64,000 nucleotides of DNA from Flavobacteriales bacterium (GCA_015075325.1 JABTUP010000001.1:215135-279134), one strand, 5' to 3'. Shown: positions 1 to 8,545, numbered from the stretch's first letter. A program made the numbers and translations. The notes: generated from the sequence alone by a model not told the origin.

Positions 1-1
1 A

Positions 2-562
2 ATTGAAAACTTACAATTAACCAACCGAGAATTAATACTTGTTGGGCATAGCGATGGTGCTAGTATAGCTTTAATTTATGCTTCATTATTTCCAAAAAAC
101 ATTAAAATGGTGGTAAGCATGGCTGCACATGTATTTAACGAGCAAATTAGTGTTGATAGCATTATTAAATTAAAAAAAGCTTACCAAAGCAACGATAAAC
201 TAAAGAAAAGTTTCGAAAAGTACCATTTCGACCATACCGATTCTACCTTTTATGCTTTTGCGAACACTATTACACACCCGAGTTTTAAAGAGTGGAACAT
301 TGAACATTATTTACCACAAATAATTGCTCCAATTTTTGCAATACAAGGTTTTGATGATGAATATGGAACAGAATTGCAAGTTGATGCAATTGTAACTAAA
401 TCGCCAAACAAAGCAAACAGCAAGTTAATGATTAAAAATTGTGGCCATTCGCCACACCTACAAATGCAACCTTTGGTAATTTCTAAAATAGTTGAATTTT
501 ATACAAAAATAACTTCATCAACCATTAAAAACGAAAAACAACATGAGCAACCAACACTTTAA
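2..562 (+). CDS. alpha/beta hydrolase, C-terminal part (5' end outside window)
   Basis: The frame is open from the left edge, so the gene starts upstream; 186 residues are visible. It reads LVGHSDGAS, a classic nucleophile elbow (G-x-S-x-G with Ser at bases 50-52), then GFDDEYG as the probable acid turn and NCGHSPH as the probable catalytic histidine. All three triad positions of an alpha/beta hydrolase are therefore present in order. The exact substrate cannot be told from the sequence. The 3' end overlaps the following thioesterase gene by 20 bases, so the two are probably translated together and may act on related acyl or ester substrates (inference). Confidence 0.85.
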   Translation: MENLQLTNRELILVGHSDGASIALIYASLFPKNIKMVVSMAAHVFNEQISVDSIIKLKKAYQSNDKLKKSFEKYHFDHTDSTFYAFANTITHPSFKEWNIEHYLPQIIAPIFAIQGFDDEYGTELQVDAIVTKSPNKANSKLMIKNCGHSPHLQMQPLVISKIVEFYTKITSSTIKNEKQHEQPTL

Positions 563-977
563 ATGCTTAGAAACCATGTTTCATGAAGCACCAATCAATA
601 AACTGATGCAACCCAAACTTAAAGTGGCTAACGGAAAAGCAGAAATTACGATGGATGTAAATCCACAATTTTTTCATGCAGCTCAAGCTTTACATGGCTC
701 CATTTATTTTAAGTTGCTTGATGATGCTGCATTTTTTGCTGCCAATTCGGTAATCGACGATGTTTTTGTTGTTACTGGAACATTTGAAATAAAATTTTTA
801 AAACCCATCACTCAAGGTAAATTGGTTGCCATTGGCGAAATGACTAAAAACTTAGGTTCTAAATTAGAAGCACGAGCCAAACTTTATAGCGAAAATGGCG
901 ATTTATATGCAACAGGTTCGGGAGTATTTGTTAAAACCAAAATTTCGTTAACTTCAATTGAGAGTTATAAAATTTAG
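543..977 (+). CDS. PaaI-like hotdog-fold acyl-CoA thioesterase
   Basis: A 144-residue protein of the size of single-domain hotdog thioesterases. The segment ALHGSIYFKLLDDAAFFAAN carries the HG-x-n-D/A pattern of the PaaI/YbgC group, followed by a long beta-rich half ending in a GxGVFVK strand, as in 4-hydroxybenzoyl-CoA thioesterase-like folds. It would hydrolyse acyl-CoA thioesters in the cytoplasm; the acyl group is unknown. It starts with ATG inside the end of the upstream hydrolase gene, which indicates translational coupling. It is probably the last gene of that operon, because the next gene encodes an exported protein. Confidence 0.8.
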   Translation: MSNQHFKCLETMFHEAPINKLMQPKLKVANGKAEITMDVNPQFFHAAQALHGSIYFKLLDDAAFFAANSVIDDVFVVTGTFEIKFLKPITQGKLVAIGEMTKNLGSKLEARAKLYSENGDLYATGSGVFVKTKISLTSIESYKI

Positions 978-990
978 TATTTTTGGGTTT

Positions 991-1557
991 ATGTTAAAAC
1001 AAATTTTACTTCTACTTCTTATTGTTTCTCCATTCATCACTTTTGCTCAGGCTGATGAAGATTCTTACGTGTATGGAGATACTCCTGAAACAAAAACTGA
1101 TTCGGAAAAAACTGGAAAATTTGATTGGAAAAGGGTTACTGTTGGAGGTGGTTTAGGTGCCACATTTGGCGATTTAACTTATTTCGAAATTTCGCCAACA
1201 GTTGGTTATTACTTAACCGACCAATTTCTTGCTGGTATCGGTGCAACTTACATTTATTACTCTGATAACATTTACAAATACAAAACTAACATTTACGGAG
1301 GAACTATTTTTACACAATATTTGTTTAAAGATGTGCCCATTTTAGCTCATGCCGAAACCAATTTAATGAACTATTTTTCATGGGACAGACAAGCAAGAAT
1401 TAATGCTATTGGTGTATTTGTTGGCGGTGGTTTAAAACAACAATTGGGCGATGGTCGCTCGTATTTATCCATTTTAATTCTTTGGGATGTGAATGAGTCG
1501 AAAGATTCGTTTTATCCAAATCCCATCATTAGAGGTGGAATTTCCATTGGTCTATAA
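991..1557 (+). CDS. secreted outer-membrane beta-barrel protein, unknown function
   Basis: A 188-residue protein. ATG at 991 is preferred over an upstream TTG because it places a clean signal peptide (MLKQILLLLLIVSPFITFAQ) at the N-terminus. After a short acidic linker the sequence alternates hydrophobic and polar residues with many Gly and Tyr (VGGGLGATFGDL, FEISPTVGYYLTDQF) and ends in an amphipathic strand GGISIGL. This is the look of a small 8-10 stranded outer-membrane barrel of the Bacteroidota OMP_b-brl type. No enzyme motif is visible. It lies just downstream of the thioesterase but has no obvious functional link to it. Confidence 0.65.
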   Translation: MLKQILLLLLIVSPFITFAQADEDSYVYGDTPETKTDSEKTGKFDWKRVTVGGGLGATFGDLTYFEISPTVGYYLTDQFLAGIGATYIYYSDNIYKYKTNIYGGTIFTQYLFKDVPILAHAETNLMNYFSWDRQARINAIGVFVGGGLKQQLGDGRSYLSILILWDVNESKDSFYPNPIIRGGISIGL

Positions 1558-1639
1558 AAAATAGTTTTTCATCGAAAAATTTATTTTCCTCAACACCTAA
1601 AAATTCCCTAAATTTGAATTTTTAACAAAATTCAAAACT

Positions 1640-4321
1640 ATGGTTAAATTTTTACTTTCGTTTTTAGCGGTTCTATTGCTAAATCTCAACACTTATAGTC
1701 AACAAAGCATTTATCCAAAAAACAACTACCAAGCAGCATTTGATGCTGCATACCAACAATATCCAGCTATTCCTAAAGGCATGTTAGAGGCTGTTGCTTT
1801 TACCACATCTCGATTTCAACATTTAGACAACCAAATAGAAAGTTGTGTTGGTTTGCCTGCCGCTTATGGCGTAATGGGTTTAACTTTAGACGGCTTAGGT
1901 TATTTTAGAAACAACTTAAATTATGTTTCTCAGTTGTCGGGTATTTCGGTTAGCGATATTTTGATTAATCCTGCACAAAACATTTTAGCTTATGCTAAAG
2001 CCTATAACGAATTGTTGCAGTTCGCAAAATTTGATAAAACTCAAGTAGAAAATCATGCTGAAATATTGGTAGCTTTAAGCGAATTGCCTTACGATGGTAT
2101 TCAAAACGACTTTGCATTGAATTCGCATTTGTATTCGGTGTTTAACTTTTTGCATGATGAAGTAGCTCAAAAAACCTATCATTTCCCAAATCATAACATT
2201 AGCTTGGAACGAGTTTTTGGTGAAGAAAATTTAAAAGTACTTTCTTCATCAAGAATTGTGATGACAGAAAATTCGGTAAGCACCATTGATGGAAAATTAT
2301 ACACCAATTCTAACCAAACGCTCAAATCGGTTGACTATCCTCCAGCATTAACTCAATTAACTCCATGCAACTATAATTCAAGAAGTTTACCTATCTCTGC
2401 CGTAACAGTCCATACTATACAAGGAACTTACTCAGGAGCAATCTCTTGGGCTGCAAATTGCGTTGATGCTAATGTGTCTTACCATTATTGTTTGAGGTCA
2501 TCTGATGGGCAAGTAACACAAGTGGTTTTAGAAAGCAATCGTGCTTGGCATGTAGGTTCTGAAAATGATTATACTATTGGTTTGGAACATGAGGGTTTTG
2601 TAAACAATCCAGCTTGGTACACTACAGCCATGTATCAATCTTCGGCAGATTTATCTATTGATGTTACGCAAAGTGGTTATGGGATTAGCCCGTTACGTAC
2701 TGCTTATTTTCCTTGGGCTCCAACCACCAACTACAATGTTACAAACACTCCAGGTAGTTGTGTAAAAATTAAAGGACACCAACATTACCCTAATCAAACA
2801 CATACCGACCCAGGTGCTAATTGGGATTGGGATTATTATTACAAACTCATCAACAATTCAACTCCAATTACTACCAACAACAATTTATCAGGAACTGTTA
2901 CCGATTTGGGTGGAACTGGAAATTATGGAAACGACCAACGAAGTTTGTTTTTAATTCAACCAACAGGGGCAACTTCTATTACATTAAACATTAATGTTTT
3001 TAACGTAGAAAACAATTGGGATTACTTGTACATTTATAATGGAACAACGCCTTTTAGTCCTCGTGTGGGTTATTATACTGGCTCGTCAATTCCATCAACC
3101 ATAACCGTAAACAGCGGAAATGTGCTGATAGAGTTTCGTTCCGATTGTGCTACTACAGCACCAGGTTTTGAAATTTCGTGGAATGCAGTTGCTCCAGATG
3201 CTATTAAACCTACTACAGCAATTACTCCTATTGCTAATCCTGTAAACGATGATTTTACTGCTACTTTTACCGATGCCGATAATGTTGGGGGAAGCGGCAT
3301 TTTACACCAATTTTATCAAGTAATTGATTTTGATGGAACCGACTGGAGAGCCAATGATAACAACGGTTTTTTTAGCGATAATTTTGATGTAGCCATTCAT
3401 CCTGATTGGACTACTGCTGTTGGAACTTGGAGCATTGCTGGAGGCTATTTAACTCAAACCGACGACACATTAACCAACACCAATATTTATGCAGCACTTA
3501 ATCAAAATACATTTGATAAATACTTGTATCATTGGGAAGGGAAAATAGAAGGAACGGGAACCAACAGAAGAGCAGGTTTTCATTTTATGTGCGATGATGC
3601 TTCGCAAAGCAACAGAGGAAACTCGTATTTCGTTTGGTTTAGAGTAGACAACAATAAAATTCAAATTTACAAAGTAGTAAACGATGTGTTTACCTTAGAG
3701 CAAGATGTTGCTTATACTTTTAATGCGGCTACTTGGTACGATTTTAAAGTAACTTTTGATAAAACTACAGGCGAAATAGATGTGTTTGTAAACGATGTGT
3801 TTAAAGCCTCATGGCAAGACCCCTCAGCTTACACAACTGGCGACTATGTTTCGTTTAGAAGCGGTGAAGCGGTTTATACCGTTAACAATTTAAAAGTGTA
3901 CCACAACAGAGCAAATACAGCATTGGTTACCGTTGGAAATGATACCTTGAGTGATATTCGTTTTGAAGGAACTCCAGCAGGTAAGGTAAAATCGTTGGTA
4001 ATTGATAATGCAAAAAACATTTCGCTTTTAGCTGATCAATTGGTCAATGTAGAATGGCTTTCTACTTCCATTAATCAAGCAGAAAACAATGTCATTCGTT
4101 TTTATCCAAATCCAGCAACTGATGTTCTTTTTGTGGAATTCGATTCACCTTTATCTACTAATATTATTGTTCGAGATGTTTTGAATAGAGAAGTGTTGGT
4201 TGAAAAAACGAATAATTCATTAAAAATAAATATAGATATTTCATCATTAACCAAAGGTGTTTACTTTTTGGAGTTTGAAAACAACCAAACAAAACATTCC
4301 ATTAAATTCATCAAACAATAG
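1640..4321 (+). CDS. secreted N-acetylmuramoyl-L-alanine amidase with CUB-like, LamG-like and T9SS sorting domains
   Basis: An 893-residue multidomain exoprotein. Residues 1-20 form a signal peptide. Residues about 30-230 form a helical domain reminiscent of lytic transglycosylases (PKGMLEAVAFTTSRF). Residues about 250-395 are an Amidase_2 domain: the TVHTIQG strand supplies a probable zinc His at 258, with the IGLEHEGF and KGHQHYPNQTHTDPG motifs following. Residues about 414-515 look like a CUB domain and about 578-753 like a LamG/concanavalin-type domain. Residues 820-893 (IRFYPNPATDVLFVEF to SIKFIKQ) are a type A T9SS sorting domain. The protein should be exported by T9SS and cleave peptidoglycan cross-bridges, perhaps of other bacteria or of the cell's own wall. 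The substrate role is inferred from the family. Confidence 0.88.
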   Translation: MVKFLLSFLAVLLLNLNTYSQQSIYPKNNYQAAFDAAYQQYPAIPKGMLEAVAFTTSRFQHLDNQIESCVGLPAAYGVMGLTLDGLGYFRNNLNYVSQLSGISVSDILINPAQNILAYAKAYNELLQFAKFDKTQVENHAEILVALSELPYDGIQNDFALNSHLYSVFNFLHDEVAQKTYHFPNHNISLERVFGEENLKVLSSSRIVMTENSVSTIDGKLYTNSNQTLKSVDYPPALTQLTPCNYNSRSLPISAVTVHTIQGTYSGAISWAANCVDANVSYHYCLRSSDGQVTQVVLESNRAWHVGSENDYTIGLEHEGFVNNPAWYTTAMYQSSADLSIDVTQSGYGISPLRTAYFPWAPTTNYNVTNTPGSCVKIKGHQHYPNQTHTDPGANWDWDYYYKLINNSTPITTNNNLSGTVTDLGGTGNYGNDQRSLFLIQPTGATSITLNINVFNVENNWDYLYIYNGTTPFSPRVGYYTGSSIPSTITVNSGNVLIEFRSDCATTAPGFEISWNAVAPDAIKPTTAITPIANPVNDDFTATFTDADNVGGSGILHQFYQVIDFDGTDWRANDNNGFFSDNFDVAIHPDWTTAVGTWSIAGGYLTQTDDTLTNTNIYAALNQNTFDKYLYHWEGKIEGTGTNRRAGFHFMCDDASQSNRGNSYFVWFRVDNNKIQIYKVVNDVFTLEQDVAYTFNAATWYDFKVTFDKTTGEIDVFVNDVFKASWQDPSAYTTGDYVSFRSGEAVYTVNNLKVYHNRANTALVTVGNDTLSDIRFEGTPAGKVKSLVIDNAKNISLLADQLVNVEWLSTSINQAENNVIRFYPNPATDVLFVEFDSPLSTNIIVRDVLNREVLVEKTNNSLKINIDISSLTKGVYFLEFENNQTKHSIKFIKQ

Positions 4322-4342
4322 AGACACACGATTGTGCGTCTT
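4321..4342. repeat. GAGAC-type palindromic intergenic repeat
   Basis: A short imperfect hairpin, GAGACaCACG-ATT-GTGcGTCT, directly abutting the amidase stop codon. The same design, with better symmetry, occurs twice at 33936-34008. Function is unknown; it is one copy of a dispersed repeat family seen in this window. Confidence 0.5.
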
Positions 4343-4357
4343 ACCTATAAACCAAAT

Positions 4358-4390
4358 AACCTGCAAGGTTTTAAAAACCTTGCAGGTTTT
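4358..4390 (+). terminator. intrinsic terminator after the amidase gene
   Basis: Perfect 11-bp arms AACCTGCAAGG and CCTTGCAGGTT are separated by a short A/T loop and followed by TTTTTG. This is the expected form of a rho-independent terminator for the gene upstream. Confidence 0.8.
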
Positions 4391-4521
4391 TGTTTTCTAA
4401 AATTGTTCGTAACTCGTTAATTACTTTATAATTATCGATGAAAATCGATAGTTAATAAATCCTTAACTTCCATTTTCATTAGAAGTAAGATAAAAGTTTC
4501 ACCTTCACACTCAAAAAAAAC

Positions 4522-5859
4522 ATGGCGAAAAAGAAACAATCCAGAATTTATGTGCTCGACACATCAGTAATTCTTTACGATCACAATGCAATCAACAATT
4601 TTGAAGATAACGATATAGCTATTCCAATTACGGTGTTGGAAGAACTCGATAACTTTAAAAAAGGTAACGATACCAAAAATTTTGAAGCTCGTGAGTTTAT
4701 TCGTTTTTTAGATAAGGTGAGTGGAAACAACACTTTACAACAATGGATTACGCTAGATGGCAATAAAAAAGGACGATTTAAAATTATTATGCATCACGAA
4801 AAAACCAAACGCGATGCCGAATCTATTTTTAACGACCACAAAGCCGACCACAAAATTTTAAACGCAGCCATTGCTTTGCAGGAAGAAAACCCTGATAAAA
4901 CAGTGGTAATGGTTACCAAAGACATCAACTTACGGTTAAAAGCCAAAGCACTCGATTTGCCTTCGGAAGATTACCTAACAGGCAAAATACAAGATGTAAA
5001 AAATTTGGTGGTTACTGGCAAACAAACTATCGACGATGTTGACCCCGAAATCATTAAAAAGATATTTAACGGTGGTAAAATTGAAGACCCTGTGATTGGC
5101 AAAGTTAAATTTGAGAAAAACTCTTTTTACATTCTTAAAAACGGTAAAAACTCAGCATTAGCTTATTACAACCCATTTGAAAACGCTTTAGAACGCGTTG
5201 AAAAAGAATATGTTTACGGTATAAAACCAAAAAATGCCGAACAAGCTTTTGCCATTCATGCGTTGTTGAACAACAATATAAAGCTGGTTGCCTTGCAAGG
5301 TGTTGCTGGTACAGGCAAAACTTTGTTGGCGTTAGCAAGTTCGCTAGAGCAAAAAAACTTGTTTAAACAAATTATTCTTGCCCGACCAATTGTGCCGCTT
5401 AGCAATCGCGACATTGGTTATTTGCCTGGCGATGCCAACGAAAAAATTGGTCCTTACATGGAACCGCTTTGGGATAATTTAAAATACATAAAAAACCAGT
5501 TTGGCGAAAATGAAAAACGCTACCGTTTAATTGATGAAATGCAAAAAGAAGAACGCATTGTAATTACTCCATTGGCTTACATTCGTGGGCGAAGTTTGAG
5601 CGATGTTTATTTTATTGTGGACGAAGCCCAAAACCTAACACCACACGAAGTAAAAACGATAATTACCCGAGCAGGCGAAAACACCAAAATAATTTTTACA
5701 GGTGATGTACACCAAATCGACTCGCCTTATTTAGATGAGCAAAGCAACGGGTTAAGTTATTTAATTGACCGACTAAAAGGGCACGAACTGTTTGCACACA
5801 TTACCCTCGAAAAAGGAGAACGTAGCGAATTGGCAAACTTAGCGAATGATTTGTTGTAG
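4522..5859 (+). CDS. PhoH family ATPase with N-terminal PIN ribonuclease domain
   Basis: A 445-residue cytoplasmic protein of the PIN-PhoH (YlaK-like) type. Residues 8-150 form a PIN domain beginning IYVLDTSVILYD with the conserved Asp at 13, followed by VLEELDNFKKG. Residues about 235-445 form the PhoH P-loop ATPase, with Walker A GVAGTGKT near 260-267 and Walker B VYFIVDEAQN near 360. PIN-PhoH proteins are known or proposed to be ATP-dependent RNA-unwinding and cleaving enzymes. Length matches the family. The gene stands alone between a terminator and an accessory patch. Confidence 0.92.
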   Translation: MAKKKQSRIYVLDTSVILYDHNAINNFEDNDIAIPITVLEELDNFKKGNDTKNFEAREFIRFLDKVSGNNTLQQWITLDGNKKGRFKIIMHHEKTKRDAESIFNDHKADHKILNAAIALQEENPDKTVVMVTKDINLRLKAKALDLPSEDYLTGKIQDVKNLVVTGKQTIDDVDPEIIKKIFNGGKIEDPVIGKVKFEKNSFYILKNGKNSALAYYNPFENALERVEKEYVYGIKPKNAEQAFAIHALLNNNIKLVALQGVAGTGKTLLALASSLEQKNLFKQIILARPIVPLSNRDIGYLPGDANEKIGPYMEPLWDNLKYIKNQFGENEKRYRLIDEMQKEERIVITPLAYIRGRSLSDVYFIVDEAQNLTPHEVKTIITRAGENTKIIFTGDVHQIDSPYLDEQSNGLSYLIDRLKGHELFAHITLEKGERSELANLANDLL

Positions 5860-6278
5860 GGTCTTAATTGTATAATAATATGATAAATAGGCTTTTAATA
5901 AATTGCCTTTGTTGGGTGTGGGAATCTATTTGGTCAATTGAAAATTGATAAAAAAGGACTGATGAGATAATTGTTTATTTCTAAATTTAGAAAATGAGAA
6001 ATTTTAAAAGATGGAAGATTCTAAACATGAAAAAATTAAAGGAGAGCCAGTAAAGGATGCTTTAAAAAGGTTAATTCAGGAATCAGATTGGGTAAAAGAA
6101 TTAAATGAATCTCTTAAAATAGTTCAAGAAAAGTTGCCAGATGCAAGCTATGAACTATCAAAATCTGGATGGTACATTGATGGCGAATCATCTCCTGGTC
6201 AGACAATAAAACTTAGCCAATGGCTGAACAATGGTGAGATAGACCTGGTGGATGAATGGTTTAAAAAACGTTATAATA

Positions 6279-6295
6279 ACGTGAGTTCGATATAA
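6279..6295 (+). repeat. IS982 left terminal inverted repeat
   Basis: The 17 bp ACGTGAGTTCGATATAA matches the right end without mismatch. It supplies the premature stop codon (TAA, 6293-6295) that ends the interrupted HEPN-like frame. Confidence 0.92.
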
Positions 6296-6382
6296 AAAAA
6301 TGAGAAAAAAAATAGAAAATAAGCAGAAAGATTAGTATATTTAACTGGTTCAAAATCAAATATATAACTAATAATTCTGCTT

Positions 6383-7279
6383 ATGGAATCCAAAGATAAA
6401 GTTATTGAAATTTTCTGTTTAATAGACGATTTTTGTAAAGAATTAAACAAAACCATAGATGAACATTCAATAGAAGAAGGTTCATCAACAAAAAAACGTA
6501 ACAAAAAGTGTCGAATGTCTCAAAGTGAGATAATAACAATTATGCTTCTGTTTCATTTAAAAGGCTACCGTTGTCTAAAACACTTCTACATCAATCATGT
6601 ATGCAAATACATGAAAAGCGAGTTTCCAGAAACAGTTTCCTACAATCGGTTTGTAGAACTACAGCAAAAAGCTATTGTACCGATGGTTCTGTTTCTTCAA
6701 ATGCGTTGTTTAGGTAAGTGTTCAGGTATTTCTTTTATGGATTCTACGTTGATTAAAGTATGTCATCCAAAAAGAGAACATCAAAACAAAGTATTTAAAA
6801 ATATTGCAGAAAAAGGTAAGGGTTCAATGGGATGGTTCTTTGGTTTTAAACTTCACATTATCATTAATGAACGAGGTGAAATAATTGATTTTTTAATCAC
6901 AAAAGGCAATGTGGATGATAGGCAGCCATTGAAAGATAAAGCATTTCACAATAAAGTTTTTGGAAAAATATTTGCCGACAGAGGATATTTGGGACAGGAT
7001 TTATTCGAACAACTTTTTGTGGATGGAATCCATCTTGTTACCAAGATAAAAAAGAATATGAAAAACGCTTTAATGAATATTTACGATAAAATATTGTTAA
7101 GAAAAAGAGCTGTTGTTGAAAGTGTTAATGACATCTTAAAGAACCAGTGCCAAATTGAACACACTAGACACAGAAGTTTTAACAACTTCATAATCAATCT
7201 GATATCAGGTCTTATTGCTTATTCTTTTTATCCTACTAAACCAAACATTAATATTGATAAACTTCAAAGAATCGGTTAA
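6383..7279 (+). CDS. IS982 family transposase
   Basis: A 298-residue DDE transposase. The catalytic acids are seen as SFMDST (Asp120), FADRGY (Asp199) and VVESVND (Glu246), and the GYLGQDL and RHRSFNNF segments are typical of IS982 transposases. The N-terminal 60 residues are helical and include MSQSEIITIMLLFHLKGYR, usual for this family. Length is full and there is no frameshift, so it should be active. The stop codon lies three bases before the right inverted repeat. Confidence 0.95.
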   Translation: MESKDKVIEIFCLIDDFCKELNKTIDEHSIEEGSSTKKRNKKCRMSQSEIITIMLLFHLKGYRCLKHFYINHVCKYMKSEFPETVSYNRFVELQQKAIVPMVLFLQMRCLGKCSGISFMDSTLIKVCHPKREHQNKVFKNIAEKGKGSMGWFFGFKLHIIINERGEIIDFLITKGNVDDRQPLKDKAFHNKVFGKIFADRGYLGQDLFEQLFVDGIHLVTKIKKNMKNALMNIYDKILLRKRAVVESVNDILKNQCQIEHTRHRSFNNFIINLISGLIAYSFYPTKPNINIDKLQRIG

Positions 7280-7281
7280 TC

Positions 7282-7298
7282 TTATATCGAACTCACGT
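7282..7298 (-). repeat. IS982 right terminal inverted repeat
   Basis: TTATATCGAACTCACGT is the exact reverse complement of the left end. It is followed by the second TATAATA target copy. Confidence 0.92.
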
Positions 7299-7867
7299 TA
7301 TAATAGAAAGAGAATTAAATCAATAGAAAGAAGACTTGTTGAGAAGTACCCAAATAGAGAAAAGATTATTAAAACGGCTATTAAACAACATTTCAAATCG
7401 GATTATATATCATCAATTACTATCTTATTAACTCAAGTTGATGGCCTATTTTTTGATGTGACAAAAAAGAAGTATTTTTCTAAAGATAGGTCTTCGGAAA
7501 TTAAGAAGTTTAATATCATTAAATCTGGCTTAGTGGATTTATTAATTAAACCATTTAAAGAGTATACTGCTATAAATGCTTCAGAAGAATATTTACATGA
7601 TTACCCTGTGAAACTAAACCGACACGAAATTCTTCATGGAGCTGTAACAGATTTTGATACCGAGCTAAATAGCTTGAAGATAATTTCGTTGGTTAACTTT
7701 ATGGATGAAATGCTTGGTCAGCCAATTAAGAAAACAGATAGATAATTTTTTTTGGCTTAAAATCATCTTTCAAATTCATTAACTTTTTCCCCGCTGCCGC
7801 GAGTTTAGCATCGCGTAACTCGTGGTAAAATAAATTCGTTTTTAAAAAAAAGAAATATATAAAACTA

Positions 7868-7899
7868 AAAAGTCCTCCGTTAGTTAACGGAGGACTTTT
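7868..7899 (-). terminator. strong hairpin terminator next to the tRNA-Phe remnant
   Basis: Arms AAAAGTCCTCCGTTA and TAACGGAGGACTTTT are perfect complements separated by two bases. Read on the minus strand it lies just beyond the 3' end of the tRNA remnant and ends in TTTTT, so it is likely the original tRNA-Phe terminator. It would also stop plus-strand transcription from the HEPN-like gene. Confidence 0.75.
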
Positions 7900-7905
7900 A
7901 GCAAG

Positions 7906-7944
7906 TGGTGCCTGCTGGAATCGAACCAGCGACACAAGGATTTT
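7906..7944 (-). pseudogene. 3' half of a tRNA-Phe gene (probable attachment-site remnant)
   Basis: On the minus strand the sequence runs AAAATCCTTGTGTC, then the T-arm GCTGG-TTCGATT-CCAGC, then AGGCACC and A. This is the anticodon-loop-to-acceptor half of a bacterial tRNA-Phe. The expected 5' half (acceptor GGTGCCT, D-arm, GAA anticodon) is absent: bases above 7944 become AAAAGGGAAC and then the YoeB gene. A 3' tRNA fragment of this kind is the usual scar of integrase-mediated insertion at a tRNA gene; no integrase is visible in the window. It cannot make a functional tRNA. Confidence 0.8.
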
Positions 7945-7959
7945 AAAAGGGAACTTCTT

Positions 7960-8217
7960 TTAATCGTAATGAAACCTACATTTTGCAATTAAAATTTCAT
8001 CATCTTTAACTTGATAAATCAACCGATGTTCGTCGTTTATTCTTCGAGACCAAAAACCTGCGTATTTATATTTTAAAGGCTCGGGGTTTCCTATACCTGT
8101 AAACGGATTTCTTGAAATATCTTTTAATAAATCATTAATTCGTTTTACCATTTTTTTATCGATTTTTTGCCAATACAAATAATCTTCCCACGACTCATCA
8201 ACAAATATGTATTTCAT
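7960..8217 (-). CDS. yoeB: Txe/YoeB family ribosome-dependent mRNA endonuclease toxin
   Basis: An 85-residue protein, standard for YoeB. Residues expected for catalysis are present at the same numbers as in the E. coli enzyme: Glu46, Arg65 and His83, with the terminal CRFHYD motif. YoeB binds the ribosomal A site and cleaves mRNA when freed from its antitoxin. The ATG shares one base with the TAA of the antitoxin gene upstream (TAATG), typical toxin-antitoxin coupling. The gene lies immediately beside the tRNA-Phe remnant, which suggests it came with, or was left by, an integrated element. Confidence 0.93.
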   Translation of the reverse strand: MKYIFVDESWEDYLYWQKIDKKMVKRINDLLKDISRNPFTGIGNPEPLKYKYAGFWSRRINDEHRLIYQVKDDEILIAKCRFHYD

Positions 8218-8468
8218 TAGTCTATCAAGTCTTTTTGGAATGAAGTACCATTTTTTAGTTTTTCAATGGCTGAATCGAGTCTTTTTTCGTTTGCTTTTGA
8301 AGAAAGTTCATGCTGGGTTGTACATAATGAATTGTATTCCTCTAGCGACATCACAACAACGCCACTATCTTTACCTCTATTGATAATCAGTGTTTCGAAG
8401 TTGGTCGTTACATTATCAAGATATTTTTTTATATCTTTTCTAAAATCGGATATGGTTGTTGTTAACAT
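8217..8468 (-). CDS. yefM: YefM/Phd family antitoxin
   Basis: An 83-residue protein starting MLTTTISDFRKDIKKYLDNV, the Phd/YefM DNA-binding N-terminus, with INRGKDSGVVVMSLEEYNSL as the conserved middle and a charged C-terminal tail that would wrap the toxin. It neutralises YoeB and represses its own operon. A TAnnTTTG promoter and overlapping GTAC inverted repeats lie directly upstream. It is the first gene of the two-gene operon. Confidence 0.93.
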   Translation of the reverse strand: MLTTTISDFRKDIKKYLDNVTTNFETLIINRGKDSGVVVMSLEEYNSLCTTQHELSSKANEKRLDSAIEKLKNGTSFQKDLID

Positions 8469-8480
8469 ATTTTTACTATT

Positions 8481-8530
8481 TTGTACGTTATCATGTACAA
8501 ATATAAGTACAATATTTTAATTAAAACAAA
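8481..8530 (-). promoter_or_regulatory. yefM-yoeB promoter and probable operator
   Basis: On the minus strand a TTTG (8527-8530) lies 21 bases upstream of TATATTTG (8498-8505), the Bacteroidota -33/-7 pair. The -7 box overlaps an inverted repeat TTGTAC-N8-GTACAA (8481-8500), and another GTAC lies at 8507-8510. Repeats of this sort over the promoter fit autorepression by the YefM-YoeB complex. Confidence 0.65.
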
Positions 8531-8545
8531 TTTTGGTTGTTTTTG

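Larger units (their letters stand above)
6279..7298 (+). mobile_element. complete IS982-family insertion sequence, 1020 bp
   Basis: The ends are perfect 17-bp inverted repeats, ACGTGAGTTCGATATAA at 6279-6295 and its complement at 7282-7298. The flanks carry a 7-bp direct repeat TATAATA at 6272-6278 and 7299-7305. A single transposase gene fills the element. Length, one open frame, and inverted repeats beginning with AC fit the IS982 family. The base ACGT also precedes the left target copy, so the flanking identity reaches 11 bp and the exact cut could be read slightly differently. Intact ends, intact transposase and unmutated target copies point to a recent insertion. Confidence 0.93.
6011..7745 (+). 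pseudogene. HEPN-like (RX4H) protein gene interrupted by an IS982-family element
   Basis: The N-terminal part reads from ATG 6011 to 6278. Removing the IS (6279-7298) and one copy of the 7-bp target duplication joins it in frame to 7306-7745, giving one 235-residue protein. At the join ...FKKRYN continues as RKRIKSIERR. The C-terminal half contains LNRHEILHGAVTDFD followed by a hydrophobic helix, the arrangement of HEPN-type domains; reconstructed Arg195 and His200 form the R-x4-H nuclease motif. HEPN proteins are often RNases in toxin-antitoxin or phage-defence systems; that role here is inference. As found, translation runs four codons into the IS and stops at 6295, so the gene is almost surely inactive unless the IS excises. 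Confidence 0.85.

Noticed and set aside
7726..7935. 69-residue minus-strand frame over the tRNA remnant and terminator
   Set aside because: It runs through the tRNA-Phe fragment and the hairpin and has no protein-like character; the RNA reading explains the sequence better.
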